From Acidovorax temperans (GTDB lineage: Bacteria; Pseudomonadota; Gammaproteobacteria; Burkholderiales; Burkholderiaceae_C): a DNA stretch of 40,631 nucleotides. The stretch spans positions 1 through 40,631 of the forward strand of contig NZ_VFPV01000006.1 of assembly GCF_006716905.1 (NCBI RefSeq), written 5' to 3'. Positions within the stretch are counted from its first letter, which is position 1. Each line of letters begins with the position of its first letter. This document shows positions 23,207 to 29,289 of the stretch, piece after piece. A model generated the notes under the pieces. That model made no database searches. It was not told the DNA's origin and saw nothing but the letters and a program-made list of their open reading frames with translations. Made by a program: the position numbers and the translations under genes.

Positions 23207-23457
23207 CGCGCCTGCTCCTCGATAACCAGCACAACGTAGCTGGCTGTGTTCTTGTCGTCCTGCATGTGAACGACCCGAAAGCCCTTTTCGTAAATCTGGC
23301 GGATCGTCACCTTGCCGATGTGCTCGCAGTGCACGACAGAATCAGCGCCCCGGAACGGGCCGATGCAAACACCGCCGCGCAAAGGAGCTCCGCCATCAGC
23401 GGCAACCACGTTTGCTGCCACAACGGCCAAGAGGCCAGTCAGCAGCGTTTTTCTCAT
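23203..23457 (-). CDS. Small secreted protein, 84 residues
   Basis: Not recognised. A clear signal peptide (MRKTLLTGLLAVVAANVVAA, cleavage near residue 20) leaves a mature periplasmic protein of about 64 residues with two cysteines (GGVCIGPF and VVHCEHIGKV) that may pair. The start is at 23457, overlapping the upstream gene's stop as ATGA, and not at the ATG eight codons earlier. Middle gene of a three-gene coupled operon. Confidence 0.65.
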   Translation of the reverse strand: MRKTLLTGLLAVVAANVVAADGGAPLRGGVCIGPFRGADSVVHCEHIGKVTIRQIYEKGFRVVHMQDDKNTASYVVLVIEEQAR

Positions 23458-23831
23458 GTCGGCAGCTTCCCGATGATGCACCGTACCTCGTCGATCTCCA
23501 TGACGAGGCCGGCCATGTTGCCCTGCGTGCGCCGGGTCTGAATGTCCGCCATGCGGCAGAAGGTGCGCGCCAGGCGCACCACTTCCGAGTCAAACCCGCC
23601 GGCAGGCACGATGCCGGAACCCACCAACATTTGACCGTTTTTGCACTGCGCGCGGATGAAGTCGCCCGCTGCCGACAGCTTGCGGGCGTTCTGTGACGCG
23701 CTGCCCAGGTCGCACACGGAATCATCGGTTTGACCGCCGACCAGGGAGGCCGCGCCGGCCGGTTCAATTGCGCCAATCAACAGGCTGGCCAACACGGCCC
23801 CCCCTCGCCTGATTGCTGTTTTTCTGCCCAT
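23454..23831 (-). CDS. Secreted protein, 125 residues
   Basis: Not recognised. A twin-Arg-like basic start and hydrophobic stretch (MGRKTAIRRGGAVLASLLIGA) form a signal sequence, with cleavage likely after GAASL region at about residue 28. The mature part has four cysteines (SVCDLGS, RAQCKNGQ, RTFCRMAD, VRCIIGK), suggesting disulphides and periplasmic location. ATG 23831 is selected because signal-like sequence begins there; the longer open frame upstream runs over the divergent regulator gene. The palindrome at 23843 directly precedes it and probably controls it. Confidence 0.65.
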   Translation of the reverse strand: MGRKTAIRRGGAVLASLLIGAIEPAGAASLVGGQTDDSVCDLGSASQNARKLSAAGDFIRAQCKNGQMLVGSGIVPAGGFDSEVVRLARTFCRMADIQTRRTQGNMAGLVMEIDEVRCIIGKLPT

Positions 23832-23842
23832 CGTCACGCCGT

Positions 23843-23859
23843 CTTTCTCAATGAGAAAG
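23843..23859. promoter_or_regulatory. Palindromic operator between secreted-protein operon and XRE regulator
   Basis: CTTTCTCA-A-TGAGAAAG, perfect 8-bp arms, 12 bases before the minus-strand ATG at 23831 and 59 bases before the divergent regulator. It is a natural site for the XRE-type protein. Confidence 0.6.
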
Positions 23860-23917
23860 CCATATTGTGACTTAAACACGGCTGACGTAAAAGCAGCACA
23901 TCGGGAGACTGGTTTGC

Positions 23918-24169
23918 ATGTCTCCCGCCGCCCTATCTCCCGCACAGACCGCGCATTCCGCGCGGGCCGTGCTCGCGGCCAACATGATCCGATTACGCCG
24001 GGAAAGAGGCTGGTCACAAGAAGCGCTCGCCTTCGAGTGCGGCCTACATCGCACCTTTGTTGCGCACTGCGAGCGCCAAGTCAGAAACATCTCCCTGGAC
24101 AACCTGGAGCGCATCGCCAACGCCTTTGGCGTGCAGGCCTATGCCTTGCTGATGCCGACAGGCATTTGA
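23918..24169 (+). CDS. XRE-family helix-turn-helix regulator
   Basis: 83 residues: essentially a single Cro/CI-type DNA-binding domain (residues 17-78), with ANMIRLRRERGWSQEALAFE, CGLHRTFVAHCERQVRN and ISLDNLERIANAFGV, a classic five-helix arrangement. Divergent from the secreted-protein operon, which it probably represses through the 23843 palindrome. GGGAGA lies before ATG 23918. It resembles small regulators of restriction-modification or plasmid transfer genes (C-protein size), but no restriction gene is nearby. Confidence 0.85.
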   Translation: MSPAALSPAQTAHSARAVLAANMIRLRRERGWSQEALAFECGLHRTFVAHCERQVRNISLDNLERIANAFGVQAYALLMPTGI

Positions 24170-24274
24170 AGCAATTTCGCGCGCGAAAGCGCGGCTGTTT
24201 TCCTTGCGCAGCAAGGGTTTTATGCCGGTTCCGCCCTTTCGGTGTCGCCGCGATGTGTCTTCGGTGTCGCCGCG

Positions 24275-24303
24275 CTAAAAGCCTTGCAGCACAAGGCTTT
24301 TAG
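24275..24303. terminator. Bidirectional terminator between convergent genes
   Basis: CTAAAAGCCTTG (24275-24286), loop CAGCA, CAAGGCTTTTAG (24292-24303): a perfect 12-bp stem with A-run and T-run on its two sides. It separates the XRE gene from the convergent kfrA operon. Just before it, TTCGGTGTCGCCGCG occurs twice (24238 and 24261). The rest of 24170-24421 shows no gene. Confidence 0.75.
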
Positions 24304-24421
24304 CGAAGCAACGGGAGTTGCGTGGTGTGTGACAAGTTTTCTGGGGGTGCGGGGCCGTCCCGCAAGCCAGCATCGCCCTCTGTCCATCCCTTGCCCGGCC
24401 CTAGTGGATGAGTCCGGCCAT

Positions 24422-24706
24422 TCACCGAAATCGGCGCTGACGGACAAACCATGCCTGCATGTGCGAATGCAGCTTTTCGCGCCCGGCATCGTCCAGGCCG
24501 CCCGCCAGGAAAAACGAGAAAAACCGCCCGACAGCCATCCGGGCCGCTGACAGCAATTTGTCGAACATCGCCAGCTCGGCCGCATGATCGGGATGGGCTA
24601 CCGCCGCCAGAAAACAGCCCACCAGCATCGCCGCCTCTGGCGGCTGCGATTCGAGCAAACCCAGCACACCGGCCACCTCGGGCGGCCAGTCGGTTTTACC
24701 GCGCAT
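24422..24706 (-). CDS. Hypothetical protein in kfrA operon, 94 residues
   Basis: Not recognised. Predicted all-helical, without signal peptide: MRGKTDWPPEVAGVLGLL, PPEAAMLVGCFLAAVAHP, ARMAVGRFFSFFLAGGL, HSHMQAWFVRQRRFR. It overlaps the end of the 209-residue gene (starts at 24706, that gene stops at 24696), so it is coupled as the last gene of the kfrA operon. It is in the place where a toxin would follow an antitoxin gene, but no toxin motif is visible, in particular no Fic HPFxxGNG. Confidence 0.6.
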   Translation of the reverse strand: MRGKTDWPPEVAGVLGLLESQPPEAAMLVGCFLAAVAHPDHAAELAMFDKLLSAARMAVGRFFSFFLAGGLDDAGREKLHSHMQAWFVRQRRFR

Positions 24707-25325
24707 GGCGATGCAGGATGCGGTAGCACTGCACCGCCTCATCGTGGGTAATGTCGCCCCGGATCAGCAGCGCCTGAACCGCCAAATCGTCCGCGCTCAT
24801 GGCCAGTCCCTCCAAGGCCAGCGAGGCATGCACCTGGTCGAAATCGGCGCGGCGCTGCTCCTGGCGGGCGTGGTCGTTTTCAGCTTGGCCATACAGCCGG
24901 CGCGCCAGTGGCGCATAGCGCGAAATCGCCGCCTCGATGCCGGCGCTGTCGCGCGGGTCGAGATCGTCCCGCTCCCCGGCCAGCGCCGCCTTCATCGCCC
25001 CGGCCACGCGCAAAACCGCCTCATTCGGCTGCGCCTGCTCGCGCTCGCGTCCCATGATTTCGGCGTAGTGGGCAATCAACGCCCCGATCACATCACACGC
25101 CACTTCGTAGCGCACGCCGGCCCGGTCAAAGAGGCCCGCCGAAGGCGCGGAATCGGTCGGCGCAGCGGCCTGGCTGACGCGCAGCACATCCGCCATTTGC
25201 CGCAAACCGGCGCGCACGTCGGCAGGTTCGCCATCGGCCAACACCTGGCGCAGATAGTCGGCGGCAAATCGGGGTTCGGCCTGAAACATGCCGGCCATCG
25301 CTTCGTTGTGGTCACGGTCTTTCAT
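24696..25325 (-). CDS. Antitoxin-like composite protein with Fic-inhibition motif
   Basis: 209 residues. The first 50 (MKDRDHNEAMAGMFQAEPRF, AADYLRQVLADGEPADVRAG, LRQMADVLR) look like the N-terminal segment of HigA/HI1420-type antitoxins, without the helix-turn-helix that normally follows. The last 42 match the VbhA-type antitoxin pattern: SLALEG at 168-173 fits the S/T-xxx-E-G/N motif whose Glu blocks the ATP site of Fic enzymes, followed by ALLIRGDITHDEAVQCY. The middle is helical and unknown. It overlaps the kfrA end by 14 bases (GATGAAAGACCGTGA), so it is coupled to kfrA. No Fic protein occurs in the window. It may act on a Fic toxin encoded elsewhere or be a domesticated stability factor; both readings are inference. 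Confidence 0.7.
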   Translation of the reverse strand: MKDRDHNEAMAGMFQAEPRFAADYLRQVLADGEPADVRAGLRQMADVLRVSQAAAPTDSAPSAGLFDRAGVRYEVACDVIGALIAHYAEIMGREREQAQPNEAVLRVAGAMKAALAGERDDLDPRDSAGIEAAISRYAPLARRLYGQAENDHARQEQRRADFDQVHASLALEGLAMSADDLAVQALLIRGDITHDEAVQCYRILHRHAR

Positions 25326-26184
25326 CGGTTTTTCGTTCCTTGGTGGTGAGGGCTTCGAGTTGCCCCGCCAGGCGCGCGGCCTGCTCGCGCGCCTCGGCGG
25401 CCACCTTGCGGGCTTCGTCGCGTTCTGCTTGCACCTGCCGGGCTTCCTGCGCGGCAGCGGCTCGGGCTTCTTCGTTGGCCTGTGCCGCCTTGGCGGCCTG
25501 CTGCTCGATCTGCTCGACGCGGGCCTCTGCACGGGCCACCCGTTCAGCGCATGCCTCCAGTTTGGCGGCCAGCACGGCGGCCTGCTGTTCGGCGGCGGTG
25601 CGGCCCTGCTGCGCATCGGCCAGCGCGGCGCGTAGGCGCTCGATCTCGGCGGCCTGCTCGGTCTGCCGTTCGGCCTGTGCCTCGATCTTGAGGCGGGCCG
25701 TGGCCAGCTCCACCCGCGCCGATTCGGCGGCCTGTTGCTCGCGCTCGATGCGCTGCGCCTGGTCGGCCAAGTCGGCGGCTTGCTGCTCGGCCTTGCCCGC
25801 CAGAGTGTCACGCTCGCGGGTGAGTTCTGCCACCTGCTCGGCCAGAGCATCGCGCTCGGCCTCGATCACCTCACCAGCGGCAGCCAGCTCGACGGCCTCG
25901 CCCTGGGCCTGCACCAAGCGGCCCTCGATCTCGGCGCGGGCTTGGGCGGCTGCGCGCTCGATCTCGGCGGCAATAGCAGCCGTCAATGCCTGAGGCAGTT
26001 CCGGCGCAGCGGCAGCCGCCACCGGGCGAGCCTCGCGCCAGGCAGTCAGATGTTTGTGAACGGTATTCGGACTGCCGGTGCCCAAACGCTCGCGGATCGC
26101 GCGGATAGTCGGCTGTTGCCCTTCGCCAACCAGCGCATCAGCGGCGGCGGCGACCTGCTCAAACGTGATGCCTTCTCGTGCCAT
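25312..26184 (-). CDS. kfrA: KfrA-family DNA-binding coiled-coil protein
   Basis: 290 residues. The N-terminal KfrA domain (about 1-55: MAREGITFEQVAAAADALVG, RAIRERLGTGSPNTVHKHL) is a helix-turn-helix. The rest is one long alpha-helical coiled coil rich in Ala, Glu, Gln and Arg (residues 75-280), as in KfrA of IncP and related plasmids, which autorepresses and forms filament-like assemblies that aid segregation. Start ATG 26184 has GGAAGGAG in front. Operator-like CGTATC/GATACG repeats lie 20-70 bp upstream. First gene of an operon with the antitoxin-like and 94-residue genes. Confidence 0.9.
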   Translation of the reverse strand: MAREGITFEQVAAAADALVGEGQQPTIRAIRERLGTGSPNTVHKHLTAWREARPVAAAAAPELPQALTAAIAAEIERAAAQARAEIEGRLVQAQGEAVELAAAGEVIEAERDALAEQVAELTRERDTLAGKAEQQAADLADQAQRIEREQQAAESARVELATARLKIEAQAERQTEQAAEIERLRAALADAQQGRTAAEQQAAVLAAKLEACAERVARAEARVEQIEQQAAKAAQANEEARAAAAQEARQVQAERDEARKVAAEAREQAARLAGQLEALTTKERKTDERP

Positions 26185-26204
26185 GATCGTTGCTCCTTCC
26201 GTAC

Positions 26205-26255
26205 CGTATCGGTGTAACTCGTATCAATACAGATATGATACGAAATACAGATACG
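26205..26255. promoter_or_regulatory. kfrA operator/promoter region
   Basis: CGTATC at 26205-26210 and 26220-26225, and the inverse GATACG at 26237-26242 and 26250-26255, form nested inverted repeats in an AT-rich patch 20 bp before kfrA. This fits a KfrA autorepression site; a -10 of the kfrA promoter probably lies within it. Confidence 0.6.
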
Positions 26256-26996
26256 ATATGCAAGCGATATTTTTGCCATCCATCGGGATCGCCTACGCCA
26301 GGCCAAGGGGCAAAACAGGCCATTTAGCGCGATTTTGGCCGTTGGGGTAGGGGATACCGTCGGCGGCAGTACAAACGGCCCGCCACGGCCCGGAAAACGC
26401 GGCCAACGGGCAGGATCAGCCGGTATGCCTGCCCTCGATGCGGCGGGGTTCCCGGTTCTTAAGTGGAAAGTGGGTCAAGGGTCGGAATCCCGGCTGGCGC
26501 GGCCCGCAGCCGAAGGCGAGGACACGGGCCGGGATGGAGAGGGCGAAGCCCGGCCCTTGACGCACTTGGAACGGCCCAAGCCTCAAGGAGGGGGGGCAGG
26601 AGAAGCAAGCGAAGCGCCGCGCAGCCTGCACCCCTGACGACAGAGGGCGACTCGCTCCCCTTCCCAGCGGGAAGGGGCGGGGGGGATGGGAGAGCGTCGG
26701 CTTACCTGGGTGGCTTGTTCAACGCGCAGGCGGCGGCCTGCCTTTTTTGCCAAACCTTGCAGCGGTGGCAAACCGATGTGGCCTGTTCTTAGCTTGGGCG
26801 GTGGAGCTGCGACCGGGGGCACTATCCGGCCCCCTCTGGGGGCCTCGATATGGGGTGAGGCCGAAGGCCGAGGGGCGTAGCCCCTGGGGATGCCGGGCGG
26901 GAGCGCGAAGCGCGGGCGGAGGGCCGCTTGCGGCCCGCAGGAGCCGGCAGGGGGCTTGCCCCCTAAGAGGCGGAGCGGTCTTTGGTGGGCGCTGCG
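26256..26996. other. Gene-free G-rich region before the iteron origin
   Basis: About 740 bp without a credible gene: open frames on both strands are low-complexity Pro/Arg/Gly-rich shadows with no ribosome sites. It has several G-runs (GGGGGGG type near 26587 and 26680) and short GC palindromes such as GGGGGCTTGCCCCC near 26950. Such stretches are common beside plasmid origins; nothing more specific was seen. Confidence 0.4.
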
Positions 26997-27271
26997 TTTT
27001 CCACAGCGAGCGGCCCTCCAACTATCGGTTAAAGATAAAGGTAAAAACTAAAGGCATAACCTATCGGTTTAGGGGGGGTCTGATTAGGCACGATCAGGGG
27101 GTCTGATTAGGCATGGAAAACGCACCCTTGGGGGGTCTGATTAGGCATGGTGGGGGGGTCTGATTAGGCGTGGACAACTTCACCAACTAACAGGCTTGCC
27201 AACAGGCTGACGGGGGGTGCTTCCGCCCAAGGCTGACGTAGCCTTGTGGCGGAGGGGGGTCTGATTAGGCA
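26997..27271 (+). other. oriV: Iteron-type plasmid replication origin (oriV)
   Basis: Order: DnaA-box-like TTTTCCACA (26997-27005); an AT-rich stretch with CTATCGGTT twice (27022 and 27061), suited for strand opening; then five direct repeats of GTCTGATTAGGCA (fourth ends in G) preceded by G-runs, at 27078, 27101, 27135, 27158 and 27259. Spacings are 23, 34, 23 and 101 bp. This is the classic layout of a Rep-dependent theta origin. The matching initiator gene next to it is only a stump. Confidence 0.75.
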
Positions 27272-27347
27272 TGGTGTCAAAGTGCATGCACCTGGTTGGT
27301 TTTTGTCACCAATGAAGCCCACGGCGACGCGTGGGCCGGGCATCAGG

Positions 27348-27588
27348 CTATGAACCTTTGAAGGGGATCGGCGGCGGCGAGGCCATCAGCATCACGCCGC
27401 CCGTCACCTGCTTGACTCGTGCTTGAGGGTACACAGCGAGCACAGCGCGCAAGGCATGCAAAAACTTCTTCTTGAAGTCTTTGTCGGGATCTTTCCCTTG
27501 GTACTCCTGGCCGAACTGCTCGCGCAGACTCGCCCAATGCAGAACGACGGGCCTGCCTTCGATGCGGTGTAGTCGCTGGGCTTGAGGT
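27348..27588 (-). pseudogene. repA: RepA_C-type plasmid initiator, C-terminal fragment
   Basis: About 78 residues in frame to a natural stop: RLHRIEGRPVVLHWASLREQ, then FGQEYQGKDPDKDFKKKFL, HALRAVLAVYPQARVKQVTG and a Pro-rich end (SPPPIPFKGS). This is the pattern of the C-terminus of RepA_C-family initiators (REQFGQEY...DFKK.F...L..VLAVYP). The N-terminal DNA-binding part is missing: the IS3-family element begins at 27589, and on the far side of the IS the same frame meets a stop and then a different gene. The loss therefore predates or accompanies the IS. It faces the iteron origin. No function is expected. Confidence 0.75.
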
Positions 27589-27646
27589 TGCCCCTGAAAA
27601 GTGGAGTTCTTAACCCTTGTTGAAAATACCGACAAGGAGTTGAGCA

Positions 27647-27979
27647 ATGAGTGACAAGCAAGTGCGTGCGCAGTACACGCGGGAGTTCAAACTGGAGGCG
27701 GTTCGGCAGGTGCGAGCTGGCCAGGCGATTGCGGTGGTGGCCAAGGTGCTGGGCATTCCCAAGGCCAGTCTGGGCAACTGGGTGCGACTGTCATCCAAGG
27801 GAGAGCTGAACGACGTTGGCAGCGCCGACAAGGCGACCAAAGTCTCGCCCGAGCAGATGGAGATTGCCCGGCTGCGCGCCGAGAATGCTCGCCTTCGCAT
27901 GGAGCGCGACATCGCAAAAAAAGCTGCGGCGTACTTCGCGCAGGACACGCTGCGAGGTACGCCTGGATTGACCAAATGA
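27647..27979 (+). CDS. IS3-family transposase OrfA
   Basis: 110 residues. Helix-turn-helix (YTREFKLEAVRQVRAGQAIA, VVAKVLGIPKASLGNWVR) and a leucine-zipper-like helix (MEIARLRAENARLRMERDIAKKAAAYFA). A run of seven A at 27916-27922 is a good site for -1 slippage; the orfB frame is open from there, so a fused OrfAB transposase can be made. Ribosome site AAGGAG before ATG 27647. Confidence 0.93.
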   Translation: MSDKQVRAQYTREFKLEAVRQVRAGQAIAVVAKVLGIPKASLGNWVRLSSKGELNDVGSADKATKVSPEQMEIARLRAENARLRMERDIAKKAAAYFAQDTLRGTPGLTK

Positions 27980-28851
27980 AGTACCGTTACCCGGTGAGCG
28001 TGTCCTGCGGGGTGCTGGAGGTCAGCGCCAGCGGGTACTTCAACTGGCTGCGCCGGCGAGAGGATGGTCATGGCCGCAGCGGCCCTGGCCGACTCTACAG
28101 CGATGAAGCCCTGCTGGCGCACATCCGTGCCATCCACGCCGAGGTCAAGGGCGAATACGGCTGGCCACGCATGCACAAGGAGCTTGTGGCCCGAGGCATC
28201 CGGGTGGGCAAAGACCGGGTTCGCAAGCTCATGCAGCAGCACGGCATCAAGGCCAAAACGAAACGCAAGTTCGTGGTCACCACCGACAGCCGCCACAGCC
28301 TGCCGGTGGCACCTGACCTGGTGCAGCGGCGCTTCAACCCTGAAGCTCCCAACCAGCTATGGAGTGGCGACATCACCTACATCCAAACCGACGAAGGCTG
28401 GCTGTACCTGGCCGCCGTCATCGACCTGTTTAGCCGCCAGGTGGTGGGCTGGAGCCTGCAGTCGCACATGCAGGCAAGCCTGGTCAAGGACGCGCTGACC
28501 ATGGCGTGGTGGCGTCGCCGGCCACCACCCGGTCTGATATTCCACAGCGACCGGGGCAGCCAGTATTGCAGCCACGAGGTCCAGGGCGCACTGAAGGACT
28601 GGGGCATGCGTTCATCGATGAGCAGGAAGGGCAACTGCTGGGATAACGCCCCAACGGAAAGCTTCTGGGGGCGGCTGAAAACAGCCAGCGTACATGGGTG
28701 CAAATTCGCTACCCGTGAGCAGGCCGGGCAGGCGGTGATGGACTGGATGGCCTTCTACAATCACCGCAGGCTGCATTCCTCGCTGGGCTACCTCAGCCCG
28801 ATGCAGTACGAACAACGCTGGTACGAGGCACAGCGCAAAAAGGCCGCGTGA
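27976..28851 (+). CDS. IS3-family transposase OrfB (DDE integrase domain)
   Basis: 291 residues counted from the ATG overlapping orfA, though the active protein is probably an OrfAB fusion through the slippery A7. HTH_21-like segment (HAEVKGEYGWPRMHKELVAR), then the rve integrase core: Asp in LWSGDITYIQT, Asp in [13 protein letters not shown], Glu in NCWDNAPTESFWGRLK (DD35E spacing), and the end motif FYNHRRLHSSLGYLSP. Intact. Confidence 0.94.
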   Translation: MKYRYPVSVSCGVLEVSASGYFNWLRRREDGHGRSGPGRLYSDEALLAHIRAIHAEVKGEYGWPRMHKELVARGIRVGKDRVRKLMQQHGIKAKTKRKFVVTTDSRHSLPVAPDLVQRRFNPEAPNQLWSGDITYIQTDEGWLYLAAVIDLFSRQVVGWSLQSHMQASLVKDALTMAWWRRRPPPGLIFHSDRGSQYCSHEVQGALKDWGMRSSMSRKGNCWDNAPTESFWGRLKTASVHGCKFATREQAGQAVMDWMAFYNHRRLHSSLGYLSPMQYEQRWYEAQRKKAA

Positions 28852-28887
28852 ATCGTGGGTTAAGAACTACACGAAACAGGGGCAAGG

Positions 28888-29052
28888 TCAATCGTCGATC
28901 ACCACGACCCGTGCTATGCGTTTCCCCATAAGCATGGTCGCGTCCGAACCGCTCCTCGCCGTTCGGACTTCAAACCCTTCCAGTTCGAGAAGGTCTTTGG
29001 TGATCCGGCGGAGCTCTTCGTCTGCAGCTACAAGTAGGACGCTACGTGCCAT
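28888..29052 (-). pseudogene. Truncated response-regulator receiver domain
   Basis: 54 residues from ATG 29052: MARSVLLVAADEELRRIT, KDLLELEGFEVRTARSGSDA and ARVVVIDD, then a stop. It matches the first half of a CheY-like receiver (beta1, alpha1, beta2, alpha2, beta3), ending right at the phosphate-accepting Asp position. Beta1 ends VAAD in place of the usual acidic pair, so it may already be a non-standard receiver. The stop falls just outside the IS3-family element. Everything downstream (rest of receiver, output domain) is lost. It is too short for routine gene calling. Confidence 0.5.
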
Positions 29053-29289
29053 GGGTGCGGAAGCGTATCACGGCGAGGCTACGTCGCAGGGCCGGTTCTC
29101 GCGAGCTTGTCCCAGATCATCAGTGGTACTGCGCTTCATCAAATAGTAGAACTTGACAGAACTACTTTTGCATTGATACATTTGATTGCGACTGAGAACA
29201 AGTCGCATTTTGTTATTGCGTGATCCACGCCCCATGTCTTCGCGATTTCGGGGGCGTCCTGACTCCTCTTCCCGCTCCCAAGGCTCTCA
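29053..29289 (+). promoter_or_regulatory. Control region of TonB receptor gene with Fur box
   Basis: Inverted repeat TGCGACT (29187-29193) / AGTCGCA (29201-29207) centred on GAGAACA. In betaproteobacteria Fur sites often take the form TGCGAATGAGAA-n-TTCGCA, so this is a good Fur-box candidate, 83 bp before the receptor. A promoter such as TTGCAT (29168) with TACATT downstream is possible. Nothing else was recognised in the stretch. Confidence 0.6.

Larger units (their letters stand above)
27589..28884 (+). mobile_element. IS3-family element with 4-bp target duplication
   Basis: 1296 bp, starting TGCCCCTG and ending CAGGGGCA, with related inner ends (GTTCTTAACCC at 27606 region; GGGTTAAGAAC at 28857 region). 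The flanks show the same four bases AGGT on both sides (27585-27588, 28885-28888), so this is a straightforward, fairly recent insertion. Contains orfA and orfB. Confidence 0.9.

Noticed and set aside
24422..24706. Toxin partner of the antitoxin-like gene
   Set aside because: No motif of Fic, RelE, HigB, PIN or other toxins is visible; position alone is not enough.
24696..25850. 384-codon open frame covering the antitoxin-like gene and part of kfrA
   Set aside because: The first 175 codons are Pro/Arg/Ser-rich shadow of the KfrA coiled coil; the genuine start is ATG 25325.
26256..26996. Protein genes in the G-rich region
   Set aside because: Open frames are low-complexity Pro/Arg/Gly-rich on both strands and have no ribosome sites or domain features.
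27078..27271. CRISPR array from regularly repeated GTCTGATTAGGCA
   Set aside because: Repeats are only 13 bp, spacings are 23, 34, 23 and 101 bp, and there are no cas genes; the layout is that of replication iterons.
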